Positions 1 to 9,878 are shown, counted from the first letter of the stretch. The stretch is DNA of 64,000 nt from Spirochaetes bacterium ADurb.BinA120 (GCA_002069125.1 MVZN01000004.1:40364-104363); one strand, 5' to 3'. Translations and numbers: made by a program. The notes: a model not told the origin generated them from the letters alone.

Positions 1-2207
1 TCAAGGAGCGGCGTCGCGAAGAACACCGAATCACCACGCAGGCTGAACGGATTATCCGCGTAATACGAAACATGTATAATCGAACGCTCGCCAAGTGAAG
101 GAAGTGACAGGAATGAGGAGCCGTCAACCCTGACAATCCTGCCCGCATCGCTGTAACCCCCACCCTCCCTATAGACCCGGGCCCTGAGCGGATACACCCT
201 GGAGCCATGATCGAGCCTGAATTCACCATAGCGTTCTATTCCTCGGCTGTCGTGCACATAGATTACGTCTTCGCAGAACACGCGGCCGCTTCCGTCACGG
301 TTGAGGCGATACACCCTCTGCCTGAAGAGCACCTCGGAAGGGGCGCCCGAAGGCTTGATCCCTCCGCGCACCCATCGGTCAATATAGTCCTCCCCCTTTT
401 CCTCGCGTTCCCGTGAAAGAGGATAATCCGGCCCGAGGCCGGTAACATAGTCCAGAAGATCGCCCATCAGGAAAAGCGACGGGGATATGGCAAGCATCTT
501 ACCCCAGTACAGGGACGGCGCCTCTCCCTCGAGATACGATATCATTCCGAGACGCAGATAATATTCGGGGTCCTCCTTAACGGCGATGCTTTCAAGGAGC
601 AGCCCGGAGGCGCGTTCGTATTCTCCCATTTCAATTAGCGCGTCTATCCTCTCGTTATCGTATTCGTGGAAATGATCGAAACGCTCTACAAGATCCACTA
701 TTTCAGAGTGTCGCCCCATGCCTCGAAGGATACGGATCAGCGCTTCAAGCGCGTTTTTATCGAATTCCGTCTCGATCGCTTTGTGGTACAGCCGGGCGGA
801 GCGCGCCGGGTCGCGTTTGGCGTTGAAAGAGGCTATAATCTTTGCCGGAGAGGACGAAGAGGGAAATTCTTTTATTAAAGCCTCGGAATCCTGTTCGAAT
901 TCCCTCTCGTAGCCCAGCCCCGCCAGCATGGAGGAGTACAAAACCCGAAGCGGCAGAAAGCGCGGCGCCTCCTCCGTCAGGCGCCTTCCCTCTACAAAGG
1001 CTTCGGCCATGGACTGGCGGTCGATTAGGTTCTGGAGACGGCGGTAACGCGCGGGCATAAACGCAGCGTCGGAATCCGACAGTTCACGATAGATAAGCGC
1101 CGCCTCCATATACTCCGCCGTTCCCCGGTCATTGCCGGAGGCTCCAAGCAGGGATTCCGCCAGAAAATATCGGCACGGAAATCCCGCCTCTGAGCCAATT
1201 CCCAGCCTGAAATACTTTTCCGCCTCACGGCTCTCCCGTTCGCTGAAAAAGCTCCCCAGATGAAAAAGCGCGCCCCTTTCTTTGCCATGCAGCCGCCGAA
1301 CGAGCTCCGCATAGGGATAATCCATCACCTCCGTAAATTCACAAGAGCCGGTCGGGCTGTTCATGGGTATCGTTTCCGTATCGATAGGGACATCGTTCAA
1401 ATCGGTCACGATCGCCCTGAATTTCCAGTCGTCCTCCCTGTATAGCTTAATCATCAGCGCCACGGCGCCTTCCGCCTTTAGTTCGACTACGCGAGATGAA
1501 CGGCGCGCGGCCCTCTCGACATTGGCGAGGGCCAGGCGACCGTTCAGGTACAGGCGATAAGGGCAGGATGAATAGATCCGTAACCTCACGGGACGTCCCG
1601 GGCCGATGGCGGTCGCGGCATAGGCCACCCCCCTTCCGGGCGCCAGAACGCGGGCAAAGTCGATTTCCCCTTGTTTAGGGTCGGCGGATACCCTCTTCCA
1701 ACGCGCTACCTCTCCGGTCGCCGGTGGGGCGATTTCCGGTAGAAATGGATGATCGATGTCGCCCGCGCCATAGCGATGATAGGGCCCGCTGACCATCCAT
1801 TTGGATATGGGACGCAGCTCCTTCACTATTCCGGCCAACGCTCCAGGCGAGTAGCGGCGCGCCAGCCTTTCGCGTTGCAGCAGAATGCCAAGCCCATAAA
1901 GGCCGGCGTGTTCCGGTTTTTCCTCATTCAGTCGCGCCGCAATCCGCGAAAGGGAATCCTCGACCCTTGCCCTCCCGTAAACGTCTGCAAGCGTCACCAG
2001 ATCCGACAGGTACAGCGCAGCTTCCGGTGAACCGGGGTGTTCCATCAACAGGCTCTCGATAGCTTCATACAGGGCGTAATAATCCCCCGCCGCGAATGCC
2101 GAAAAAACCCGAGCCTCATACGATGCTGGGTCGCCTCCAGCGGCCTTTGAAGCGGCCGATAATATTAGAAGAATCGATGCCACGGCGGCGAGATATCTAA
2201 CGCGCAT
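1..2207 (-). CDS. Secreted TPR/DUF3857-type protein, C-terminus beyond window
   Basis: The gene is partial: it starts at ATG 2207 and stays open to base 1, so the C-terminus lies outside the window. The reading frame is the same at 2207, around 1260 and at the left edge, so no net frameshift is present. It begins with a signal peptide (MRVRYLAAVASILLILSAAS), then has helical TPR-like repeats, a middle 'SGPYHRYGAG' segment and, near the window edge, a beta-rich part ending in a 'LPSLGERSIIHVSY' stretch. That stretch matches 'IPSLGRGSLVDMSY' in the next gene, which marks it as a DUF3857-like domain. The start overlaps the stop of the upstream gene by 11 bp (ATGCGCGTTAG), so the two are translationally coupled paralogues. 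A transglutaminase core is expected beyond the edge but cannot be seen. Function unknown; probably periplasmic or outer-envelope. Confidence 0.75.
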   Translation of the reverse strand, partial: MRVRYLAAVASILLILSAASKAAGGDPASYEARVFSAFAAGDYYALYEAIESLLMEHPGSPEAALYLSDLVTLADVYGRARVEDSLSRIAARLNEEKPEHAGLYGLGILLQRERLARRYSPGALAGIVKELRPISKWMVSGPYHRYGAGDIDHPFLPEIAPPATGEVARWKRVSADPKQGEIDFARVLAPGRGVAYAATAIGPGRPVRLRIYSSCPYRLYLNGRLALANVERAARRSSRVVELKAEGAVALMIKLYREDDWKFRAIVTDLNDVPIDTETIPMNSPTGSCEFTEVMDYPYAELVRRLHGKERGALFHLGSFFSERESREAEKYFRLGIGSEAGFPCRYFLAESLLGASGNDRGTAEYMEAALIYRELSDSDAAFMPARYRRLQNLIDRQSMAEAFVEGRRLTEEAPRFLPLRVLYSSMLAGLGYEREFEQDSEALIKEFPSSSSPAKIIASFNAKRDPARSARLYHKAIETEFDKNALEALIRILRGMGRHSEIVDLVERFDHFHEYDNERIDALIEMGEYERASGLLLESIAVKEDPEYYLRLGMISYLEGEAPSLYWGKMLAISPSLFLMGDLLDYVTGLGPDYPLSREREEKGEDYIDRWVRGGIKPSGAPSEVLFRQRVYRLNRDGSGRVFCEDVIYVHDSRGIERYGEFRLDHGSRVYPLRARVYREGGGYSDAGRIVRVDGSSFLSLPSLGERSIIHVSYYADNPFSLRGDSVFFATPLL

Positions 2208-5200
2208 CCCGGATCCCCGCTCCTTCCAAATTTCTGATGATTATCCTCTCATTCTCCTTTCTATATATGAAGATGAGGAAATCTCTAAAGATGCCGTAAT
2301 CCTCCGGGCGGACCTTCGAATCCTGGAAAACGACCCTGGATCTCGCCTCCACTTCCGAGTCGCCCCTTCTTATGTACTCGAACCTGGCGGAAAAGGACGG
2401 ATGCGTTCGCTTCTCGGGGGCAGGCAGGACCTCGAAGGCCCATCCCTTCGGAATGCTGAAGCGAATCACGGTATCGCTCGTCCATCCCCCCGAAATCATG
2501 ACCGGGGAAACACGAGATTTCATCATGCCATACTCTCGGTAATAATCCGAGGGCGCAATGAACGCGGGAAACGCCGCGTATTCTCCGGTTGTCGAAAGGA
2601 AGTATGGCAGCCTGACCTCATAAGAATATACCGCCGGTTCCTCGGTCCCGGTTTGGAGCGCCTTAAGGCCGCTCACCCTGGCCCCGCTGTATTTCGAATT
2701 CCAGTAAGCGCCAATCTCCCTGAGTTTTTTCGATTCATCGAGAAGGTCACTCCTCACCGTTCGGGCGAATGCGCCGCCTTTGCTAAGACTACGTTTGAAT
2801 ACGGCCCCGCCTTGCGGATCGATGTTCACATCGGTGACCACCGTTTCATTGTTCTCGTGATAAAACCGCCCGCCGGTGTCGATGAAGGAGTGGCCCCTCT
2901 CGCCGATGACCAGCGACTGGACGTTTCTATCCCCGGATGGAAGCTCGCGGAAACCGGCCATCCTGGCCGTGGCGTCGAGAAATATCCCCCCTTCGAGATT
3001 GACGTAGCAGATCGCGTGATTAAACTGGCCGACGCAGGGAATCGACCGGTCCAGCGCGCCCCGCTCCCTGGTCCGTATCAGGGCCATGCGCGCATCGATG
3101 CCCGCCGCGCGAAGCATTGAGACCAGGACCAGACTCATATCCTTGCAATCCCCCATGCGCGTGGCGTAGGTCAGGTCCGCTCTTCGCGGCTGTAACCCAC
3201 CCAGGCCGAGCTCGAAACCGACGTAGCGGATCAACGAATTGACGTGATTGTAAATTTTTCGCGTTTTTTCGATATCGGAATCCCCGCCGGCAATCAGTCG
3301 CGCCAGATCGCGCCGCATCTCCGCGCTCATGGAGCTTCTACCGCGCATAAGGGAGGCGTACCAGCCCGCCGCCTCATCCCAACCGCCATGAGAGCTCACC
3401 GTGAGCGAGGGGATGATCTCGCTGTGATGGGGCATGGCGACTTCGTTCCGGACTGGCCTGAGGTTCTCGATCCTTAAGAGGTTGATCAGACTCTCGCCGT
3501 CCCTTTTAACGGAGATTCTGTTCTTATCCAATAAGCTCGGCCATACGTGCAGGGGCATACCCTCGGGCCTGCTTATGACTATGTTGGAAACAAGAGTCCG
3601 GTATCCACCCCCGGCCATTATCCGCTCGCCGATATAGCCCCTGTACAGGCGCGCCTCTCCCGAACGAAGCCTGTAGCTCATATCCACAAGGCTCCCCCGC
3701 CCCAGCGAGGGGATGGCGAGCACCCTGGCCTGCACGTCATAGTACAGGCGGCTTTCGGGGTCGGACAGAGAACGGGTATATGTCTGTGAGCTTTCAACGG
3801 TTTCACCGCCATGGCTCACCACGCAGCGCACGTTGTCTACGCTGTCCGTCTCCGGGTTGAAAACGATATACTGGGTGGAAAAATCGCCTATGGCGCTATC
3901 GGCGTTTATTCGGAAGACCTTTCTCACGTTTTTTTCGAAGGAGCCGTCCGCCGTTATTTTAATGACACACTCGTCCAGGATCATCACCGCGGCCTCGGAG
4001 CGGTGCTCTTCCGCCCTCTCGATCAGCGCGTCGTTCACCGGAACTCTGTAAGACGCCAGGGCGTCGGGTGTGCGTTCTATGGCCTCTATGTATTCCTTGA
4101 TCCTGTAGTCGTCCGGATTCCGCGCCAATGCCTCCTTCATATATCGAAGGCCCATGCGGCTGTTCCCCCTGCGGTGGTACAGGGAACCAAGGTCGAACAG
4201 GATGCCGCCGTGGTCCGGAGCCATGCCGAGAGCGGCGCCAAGATATGGAAGCGCCGCGTCCCATCCCCGAACGGTCGCCGCCATCGTCGCCAGCCGGCGG
4301 CGCATCGAGGCGTCACAGTAGAAGATATGCGCGGACTCCTCGAGGATGGACAACGCCGCCGCCGGCTCCCCCGAGAGCTCCAGCGATTCCGCGAGCGCTT
4401 TCGCGGTCTCCCTGTTGAAGCGGTCCATTTCCAGGAGCCTTTCGTATTCGGATGCCGCCTTGGCGTATAGTCCCCTTGAAAACATCACCCGCGCTCGAAT
4501 GGAGGCCCCGACCGAAGGAAAGCCCGAATCCTCTAGAGCCGAAGCCCGTTTGAGCGCCTCATCATGCCAGCCCCTCGCCAGAAAGTACGACGCCTCCAGC
4601 TCCCGGCCCGCCGGACAGGAGGGATTCATGCCCTTTATCCGATCGATCAGCGGAGGGGCCTCATATATGAATCCGCCATCCATGCGGGACTGGACGATCT
4701 TCGCCATCGGCAGCAATGCCGTTTCGTCGCCATCCGCCGCCTCCCTCAACAGGCTAAGTCGCTTCTCCTCGTCGTCCCTGCATAGCGCCAGATAGTATCG
4801 CGCCATGCGCCCGTAGTCGCCGCTTTCCATCGCCGACTGTAATAACGCGGCGGCTTCACCTCCCTCCTCGCTGTTCAAGCCCGCAGCATACAATAAAAAG
4901 CCGGCCCGGTAAGCCTCATCCGGTCCGCCGCTTGAAGCGCGGGACCGCATGGCTTCAAGGGCCTCGAAGAAATTTGCACGGCGCTCTTCCTCTCCTGTCG
5001 CCCTGTGCCGCAGTGAAAAACGGATTCCATCCGAGAGCGAATCCCCAATGCGGACGAGCACGCGGTGCCGACCGGGCCCGCAGCGGACGACGACCCTGTA
5101 CTGGTCATGTATGAAGCGGTGCCGCGTATCGCTCCGGAATATGGGCTTTCCATCCACCCATATCCGGGTATGGCCGGTCTTCCCTATATGGAACACGCGG

Positions 5201-5853
5201 GTGGACGCCTCTCCTGTCGTAAACTCCGTCTCCAGATAATACTGAGCGTTCGATGTATCCAGGCTCCTCTCCGCGGGATCGAGCACCCCGAGGCGGTCCG
5301 TGCGCGCGTCGAACCATCGAACCGGATACAGCTTGCCCGGATGATGAGAGAGCAGGCCGTGGGTGCCGGCCGCACTGCTCATCGCGTCGAAATTATCCGC
5401 GGTCGCGCCTGAGAAAGGCCCTATCATCCTGAACTCCCGCACGAAACCGAGTTCCCCAAGCGCCTTTTCCGCGGCCGGGGTGTCCCCTGCCATAAGCGAG
5501 AGCCCGGCTCGTAAAAGGCGAAGCCTTGCCCCAAGCTCCTCATGCCGCTCAAAGGCCCGGTTCTCCCTTTCAAGGCGATCACACGCGACGATGCCGTCAC
5601 CGACCATCTCCGGATATCGCAGCGCTTCGGTCATCACGAACAGGCCGTACTCGAGGAGGGCCGGATCATCAACGCCCTGCGCCGTCTTCACGATCTCCCC
5701 TAGAGCGCCGCGGTAGTCCCCATGCCAGAGCAGCTTTTCCGCCCGGTGCAAACCGGATTCGGCCCCACTAAAATCCGCGGCGAGGGCAAGCCCGCAAAGC
5801 GAGAGCGGAAGGATAATCCCCAGAAGGGGAATCAAGCCCCTAAGGGTTCGCAT
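2197..5853 (-). CDS. Secreted TPR, DUF3857 and transglutaminase-like protein
   Basis: 1218 residues. A signal peptide (residues 1-25, ending ALA) is followed by a 'RMIGPFSG' beta-domain (about 135-280), a long helical TPR region (about 280-620), a DUF3857-type beta-domain (about 640-830) and a transglutaminase-like core. The core keeps a complete cysteine-protease-like triad: Cys903 in GDCKD, His946 in FNHA and Asp960 in LDATA. A beta-rich DUF3858-like tail closes the protein. Families with this layout are periplasmic and of unknown substrate; transglutaminase-fold proteins of bacteria are usually proteases or amide-forming enzymes, so acting on peptide or cell-wall amide bonds is an inference. 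It sits between a TPR lipoprotein (stop 4 bp upstream) and a truncated paralogue downstream (11-bp overlap), and a purine-rich GGGGGAAG precedes the ATG. The three genes look like one operon. Confidence 0.85.
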   Translation of the reverse strand: MRTLRGLIPLLGIILPLSLCGLALAADFSGAESGLHRAEKLLWHGDYRGALGEIVKTAQGVDDPALLEYGLFVMTEALRYPEMVGDGIVACDRLERENRAFERHEELGARLRLLRAGLSLMAGDTPAAEKALGELGFVREFRMIGPFSGATADNFDAMSSAAGTHGLLSHHPGKLYPVRWFDARTDRLGVLDPAERSLDTSNAQYYLETEFTTGEASTRVFHIGKTGHTRIWVDGKPIFRSDTRHRFIHDQYRVVVRCGPGRHRVLVRIGDSLSDGIRFSLRHRATGEEERRANFFEALEAMRSRASSGGPDEAYRAGFLLYAAGLNSEEGGEAAALLQSAMESGDYGRMARYYLALCRDDEEKRLSLLREAADGDETALLPMAKIVQSRMDGGFIYEAPPLIDRIKGMNPSCPAGRELEASYFLARGWHDEALKRASALEDSGFPSVGASIRARVMFSRGLYAKAASEYERLLEMDRFNRETAKALAESLELSGEPAAALSILEESAHIFYCDASMRRRLATMAATVRGWDAALPYLGAALGMAPDHGGILFDLGSLYHRRGNSRMGLRYMKEALARNPDDYRIKEYIEAIERTPDALASYRVPVNDALIERAEEHRSEAAVMILDECVIKITADGSFEKNVRKVFRINADSAIGDFSTQYIVFNPETDSVDNVRCVVSHGGETVESSQTYTRSLSDPESRLYYDVQARVLAIPSLGRGSLVDMSYRLRSGEARLYRGYIGERIMAGGGYRTLVSNIVISRPEGMPLHVWPSLLDKNRISVKRDGESLINLLRIENLRPVRNEVAMPHHSEIIPSLTVSSHGGWDEAAGWYASLMRGRSSMSAEMRRDLARLIAGGDSDIEKTRKIYNHVNSLIRYVGFELGLGGLQPRRADLTYATRMGDCKDMSLVLVSMLRAAGIDARMALIRTRERGALDRSIPCVGQFNHAICYVNLEGGIFLDATARMAGFRELPSGDRNVQSLVIGERGHSFIDTGGRFYHENNETVVTDVNIDPQGGAVFKRSLSKGGAFARTVRSDLLDESKKLREIGAYWNSKYSGARVSGLKALQTGTEEPAVYSYEVRLPYFLSTTGEYAAFPAFIAPSDYYREYGMMKSRVSPVMISGGWTSDTVIRFSIPKGWAFEVLPAPEKRTHPSFSARFEYIRRGDSEVEARSRVVFQDSKVRPEDYGIFRDFLIFIYRKENERIIIRNLEGAGIRDAR

Positions 5854-5856
5854 GCC

Positions 5857-6687
5857 CTATCTTCCCCCGCCGTCGTTTGCCGGCAGGCGAACGGCCCTGT
5901 TCACCATCTTTCCAGCCTCCTCGTTTCTACCCTGCCGTAAAAGCATCGAGGAATAATCAATGTACGCCTGCCTGTAATGCGGAAACGATCGCACGCAGCG
6001 GCGGTAGAAGATCTCCGCCTCCTTTTCCCTTCCCGTCCTTTCCATTAGGAGCGCCATTCGGTGCAAAGTCACCGGGTTGTCCGGGTCCGCGGCCAGCGCA
6101 TCCCGGTAAAAACGCTCGGCCATGCCGTAATCCTCCCTCTCGAAAAAGATGTCCCCAAGCTCCAGGTCCGCATAGCTGTTCTCCGGATAGCGCTCCTTCA
6201 TCAATAGCAGGGTCTTGGCCCCTTCCTCGAGTCTTCCGGCATATCTGTAGAGGATGTACAGATTGTAATATGCCGGGATGATCGCCTCGCGGCCCGCGAT
6301 CAAGGCGAGCAGAATCCCCTCCGCCTCCTTCAACCTTCCGCTTTCGAGCCGAACGCAGGCGAGGTTGTTCAAGGCCATGGCGCGGTTTTCCATGCCCTCA
6401 TCGGCTAAGGCTTCGTACTGCACGGCCGCTCTGTTAAAGGCCTCCCTGCCCTTTTCCATAAGGTGGTGGCGCCGGGCAAGGCTCCATCTTTCGCAGTAGC
6501 TCTTTTCCAGCTTTCCCTCGATGGCTTCCACGCTCCTCTTCCATTCGTCACCGCAGCCGCCGGGAAAGCGCAGAGCGAGAGGAAGGCGCCCGGGCCCCTC
6601 CCCAATGACATCCTCGTGCCCCTCTCGCACGGCCTGGGAGGCGCAAGACGTTAAAAACATTACAAGTACAAGGGCAAGACTTTTCAT
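5857..6687 (-). CDS. TPR-repeat lipoprotein
   Basis: 276 residues from the ATG at 6687. This start is chosen because it gives a clean lipoprotein signal (MKSLALVLVMFLTSC, lipobox LTSC) and has GGGAGA just upstream; the frame is open 13 codons further but that extension has no signal. The mature part is helical with at least three recognisable TPR units (for example around 'NSYADLELGDIFFEREDYGMAERFYRDAL'-type spacing and 'PVTLHRMALLMERTGREKEAEIFYRR'-type spacing). TPR proteins act as scaffolds; no enzymatic motif is seen. The stop lies 4 bp before the start of the large transglutaminase-like protein, so it probably forms an envelope complex with it. A divergent TPR gene begins 215 bp away. Confidence 0.8.
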   Translation of the reverse strand: MKSLALVLVMFLTSCASQAVREGHEDVIGEGPGRLPLALRFPGGCGDEWKRSVEAIEGKLEKSYCERWSLARRHHLMEKGREAFNRAAVQYEALADEGMENRAMALNNLACVRLESGRLKEAEGILLALIAGREAIIPAYYNLYILYRYAGRLEEGAKTLLLMKERYPENSYADLELGDIFFEREDYGMAERFYRDALAADPDNPVTLHRMALLMERTGREKEAEIFYRRCVRSFPHYRQAYIDYSSMLLRQGRNEEAGKMVNRAVRLPANDGGGR

Positions 6688-6736
6688 GAGCGTCTCCCGC
6701 GCCGGCCTCGGCCAATATCCCGGCAAATTTCACTTG

Positions 6737-6757
6737 AACCGACTGGTTATATCGGTT
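6737..6757. promoter_or_regulatory. Inverted repeat between divergent genes
   Basis: AACCGA and TCGGTT flank a 9-base centre in the 215-bp spacer between the TPR lipoprotein (start 6687, minus) and the secreted protein (start 6903, plus). The dyad is 50 bp upstream of the minus-strand start and could bind a dimeric regulator. No matching regulator gene is adjacent, so function is speculative. Confidence 0.25.
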
Positions 6758-6902
6758 AGAAAGGCACAGAGCTCCTCGCGGCGCAATGGCGGCCCTCCGG
6801 TAAACCACCGCGCGAGACCCCCGCCGTGGATGTCGTCGTGCGCTCAGTTGAACCCCCAATGGCGGGGTTTTCAAGATTTTTTCTTCGGAGAACGCGTTTA
6901 GG

Positions 6903-7853
6903 ATGAAGGCGCGACTGTGGAAACCCTTGCTCTGCGCGATCGTGCCACTTATAACCGCAGGGCATCCATCCGCCTTCCCCGGCAAGGCGCCCCCGGACCC
7001 CTTCCATGATGTGTTTTACACTTATTATACCGAAAGCCGGCCCCAGGCCCGCCGTATGCTCTCCTCGCTGCTCGGAAATCATGTGCATCGAGGCCGCGCC
7101 CTTATAAACTCGGGAAAGATCGAGGAGATCGAAAAACGCCCGGAAAGGGCCGCTGCCCTGTACCGCGACGCCTTCAATCGGGGCGAACGCATGGCGCTCC
7201 CCTATCTGTACCGCTCTCTGCAAAAGTCCGATCCCGCGGCGGCCGGTAAATTGCTCGATTCGCTCTCCACTAAGGAGCCCGGGGGCTGGCTCGCCTATGA
7301 GCGATCGCTCGTTATGCTCCGACGCGGGGACCCGGCCGGCGCTCTTCGCCTTCTCGGCGCTGCCGTCAGCCTTGGATTCAACTCGCGCGATCTCCTGCTG
7401 CGCGAGCCCCTCTTCGACCCTCTGCGCACAACGCCTGAATACAGGGACATCATTATGAGGATTAAACCGCCGGCCCCGGGAAGGCTTACGAGAATGCTCG
7501 ACGACATTCGCAGGGAACGGCTTAAGGGGACCCCCCTCCATATCGATCCGGCCTTCTCCATAATCGGGGAGCTCGAAAGAAAGGGGAGGTTGGCCGAGGC
7601 GGAACACGCCCTCACCCGCCTTCTCGCGGCCCCCCTCGCCTTCAACGAAAGGAGCCTGGCGCTTTATCGGATGGCCCGAATTCGCGCGCGGCGTGGGGAC
7701 GCCTCGGGCGCGCGTGAGGCCCTGGCGCGGCATGATGAACTCTTTAAAAATACCAGGGACGAGGCGAGCGGCTACCGGGCCATTATCGCGCCCTTCATTT
7801 CCGACATAATCGCCAATGACGATGCGGGCCTACTTCCCTATGCAAAACCGTGA
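6903..7853 (+). CDS. Secreted TPR-like protein of unknown function
   Basis: 316 residues. The N-terminus (MKARLWKPLLCAIVPLITAGHPSAF) is a signal peptide. The rest is almost wholly helical, with TPR-like alternation of Ala/Leu/Tyr around 'KRPERAAALYRDAFNRG', 'DPAGALRLLGAAV' and 'RGDASGAREALARHDEL'. No catalytic motif is seen. It is transcribed away from the TPR/transglutaminase cluster and runs into mnmE tail to tail, with the last 24 bp overlapping the 3' end of mnmE on the opposite strand. It may belong functionally with the TPR proteins to its left; that is inference from composition and position only. Confidence 0.7.
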   Translation: MKARLWKPLLCAIVPLITAGHPSAFPGKAPPDPFHDVFYTYYTESRPQARRMLSSLLGNHVHRGRALINSGKIEEIEKRPERAAALYRDAFNRGERMALPYLYRSLQKSDPAAAGKLLDSLSTKEPGGWLAYERSLVMLRRGDPAGALRLLGAAVSLGFNSRDLLLREPLFDPLRTTPEYRDIIMRIKPPAPGRLTRMLDDIRRERLKGTPLHIDPAFSIIGELERKGRLAEAEHALTRLLAAPLAFNERSLALYRMARIRARRGDASGAREALARHDELFKNTRDEASGYRAIIAPFISDIIANDDAGLLPYAKP

Positions 7854-9185
7854 GAATATGGAATTGAGGACGTCGTCGGCCGTCACCTCACCCGTTACGG
7901 CCCCGAGCGTGTCGAGGAGGGTCTGAAGTTCGAAGGCGATTATCTCGCCCGGCCCTTTGTCCTTTATGATGCCATCGGTCCTTTCCATCACCGCGAGGGC
8001 CTCCTCCAGAAGCGCGGTCATACGGATGTCGGCCACAAAGAAATCCCTCTGATCCGCGAAATCCCCGGCCAGGGTCGAGACGATCGCCGCCTCAAGCTCC
8101 TTAAGGCCCCTGCCGGTTTTAGCGGAGAACGAAATCCCCTCTCCGCCAAGCTCCTCGCGCAGTCTTGCGAGCGCTTCATCGTCCACCAGGTCGGCCTTGT
8201 TCAGAAGGACAATCCTCCTCTTTCCGGCCGCCAGATCGAGGACCCTTCGATCCTCGCCGAGTATGCCGCTCGAAGCGTCAACGACCACCATAAGCAACGA
8301 AGAGGATGACATCCGGGCCAGGCTCAAGCCTATCCCGATCTCCTCGATCTCGCAGGAAGGGGTATCGATCCCTGCAGTGTCCATCAGGTTGATGAAAAGG
8401 CCCCCCATGCGGACGCTCTCGCTGATGGTGTCGCGCGTGGTCCCCGGTATGGATGAAACTATCGCGCGCTCGGCGTTCAGCATGAGGTTGAGGACGCTCG
8501 ATTTTCCGACATTGGGCCTCCCGACTATCGGCAGGTCTATACCCCGGCTCACGCGCTCCCCGACGCGACACCGGCGCAGCACCGTCTCCACGAGCTCCCT
8601 TATCTCGGAGAGCCGGCAGGAGGCCTCCTCCTCGCCGACGAACTCGATTTCCTCCTCCGAGAAGTCGATACCGCACTCTATGTCGGCCTTCAACTCGACG
8701 AGGCCCTGTCTTATCCGGTCTATTGCAACGCGGAGCGAGCCGTGCATCTGCCGCACGGCGGCCTCGATCTCCCATTCCCCGCGGGCCGTTATAATGTGGT
8801 TGATCGCCTCGGCCTCGGTGAGGTCTATCTTGCCGTTAAGGAAGGCGCGGCTGCTGAACTCGCCGGGTTCGGCGATGCGAAGGCCGCGCGATAGGAGCAG
8901 GGCGAGAATCCTGTTAACCACGATCGGGTTTCCATGGCACGAGATCTCGGCCATGTCCTCCCCTGTAAAGCTCGATGGAGCCCTGTAACCCACCACGACG
9001 ACGTCGTCCACGATGGAACCCTCATCGATTATGGAACCGTAAACCGCCCGCCGGTGTTCGAGCGCCTTGCCCCGGCTGAACAGAGACGCGACGGCCCTGA
9101 AGGTATCAGGGCCGCTCACACGTATCATCGCGATGGGCGAGTTCACCGGCGCGGTGGCCGGCGCACAGATGGTGTCGTCCGACAT
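7830..9185 (-). CDS. mnmE: tRNA modification GTPase MnmE (TrmE)
   Basis: 451 residues from ATG 9185. An in-frame ATG lies two codons upstream at 9191, but AAGGG is correctly spaced (6 nt) only for 9185. The protein has the N-terminal tetrahydrofolate-binding domain (DTICAPATAPVNSPIAMIRVSG start), a helical domain, an inserted Ras-like G domain with G1 GRPNVGKSS (about residue 222), G3 DTAG and G4 NKAD, and the family's C-terminal CIGK with the conserved Cys at 448. MnmE acts with MnmG to install the cmnm5/nm5 group on wobble uridine of tRNAs. It is the last gene of the rpmH-rnpA-yidD-yidC-jag-mnmE run and starts 10 bp after the jag stop. Length and motifs are normal. Confidence 0.97.
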   Translation of the reverse strand: MSDDTICAPATAPVNSPIAMIRVSGPDTFRAVASLFSRGKALEHRRAVYGSIIDEGSIVDDVVVVGYRAPSSFTGEDMAEISCHGNPIVVNRILALLLSRGLRIAEPGEFSSRAFLNGKIDLTEAEAINHIITARGEWEIEAAVRQMHGSLRVAIDRIRQGLVELKADIECGIDFSEEEIEFVGEEEASCRLSEIRELVETVLRRCRVGERVSRGIDLPIVGRPNVGKSSVLNLMLNAERAIVSSIPGTTRDTISESVRMGGLFINLMDTAGIDTPSCEIEEIGIGLSLARMSSSSLLMVVVDASSGILGEDRRVLDLAAGKRRIVLLNKADLVDDEALARLREELGGEGISFSAKTGRGLKELEAAIVSTLAGDFADQRDFFVADIRMTALLEEALAVMERTDGIIKDKGPGEIIAFELQTLLDTLGAVTGEVTADDVLNSIFSRFCIGK

Positions 9186-9195
9186 CGCCATCCCT

Positions 9196-9831
9196 TCATC
9201 TGTTGGGCGATATCTTCACCTTGCGATAGATGCCCAGCCCTTCGCTTTTTGTGGTGACGCGGGAATCGTTCTGCAATGTGAGATGGATAAGCCGCCGTTC
9301 GAATGGATTCATGGGCTCGAGCGTCCAGGGTTTCCCGGTCCTGGCCACCTTGATCGCTATCTCCTTCGAGAGTTTCCTCAGCGCTTTTTCGCGTTTGGCC
9401 CTGTAGGATTCGATGTCGAGAATGATCTTCTTCTCGCTCCTGGCCTTGTTGTTCACCATCAGGTTCACAAGGAACTGCAGCGATTCGAGCGTTTTGCCCT
9501 TTTTACCGATTATCAGGCCCGACTTGGGGCTCTCTATCTCAACATACACCTTGTTCTCGCCCTCTTTGATGTCCTTTACCGTTCCCTCAATTTCCATCTT
9601 CTTCAGGATTGTAAGAAGTATCTCTCTTGTAATGCCTCCGACATCGGCCGCCGAATCGTTATAATATACTCTAAGCCTCGCCGGCCGTGAAACGCCGAAA
9701 CCGAAAATTCCGCTTTTACCCTGGTCGAGCACCTCATATTTGACTTTCGAGACGTCATCGACGCCAAGCTCGGCCATCATCTTCCTTGTCGCGTCCTCAA
9801 CCGTTTTCCCCTCGATCTCCAGCACTTTCAT
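9196..9831 (-). CDS. jag: Jag/KhpB RNA-binding protein (Jag-N, KH, R3H)
   Basis: 211 residues from ATG 9831, which has GAGGAGG 7 nt upstream; the frame is open upstream into yidC, but that extension has no family similarity. Domains in order: Jag-N (about 1-50, MKVLEIEGKTVEDATRK), a linker, a KH domain with the GLIIGKKGKTLE loop (GxxG as GKKG), and an R3H domain (NPFERRLIHLTLQND). Jag/KhpB binds RNA with KhpA and is linked to cell-division and envelope regulation in Gram-positives. It lies 47 bp after yidC and 4-10 bp before mnmE, the usual order. The protein is complete and ordinary. Confidence 0.95.
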   Translation of the reverse strand: MKVLEIEGKTVEDATRKMMAELGVDDVSKVKYEVLDQGKSGIFGFGVSRPARLRVYYNDSAADVGGITREILLTILKKMEIEGTVKDIKEGENKVYVEIESPKSGLIIGKKGKTLESLQFLVNLMVNNKARSEKKIILDIESYRAKREKALRKLSKEIAIKVARTGKPWTLEPMNPFERRLIHLTLQNDSRVTTKSEGLGIYRKVKISPNR

Positions 9832-9878
9832 ATATGCCTCCTCACCGAAATGATAAAATCGCCCCTTGCGGCATGCGA

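Noticed and set aside
2401..3120. 239-residue plus-strand frame inside the transglutaminase-like gene
   Set aside because: A shadow frame of the GC-rich antisense coding region; no motif and no start signal.
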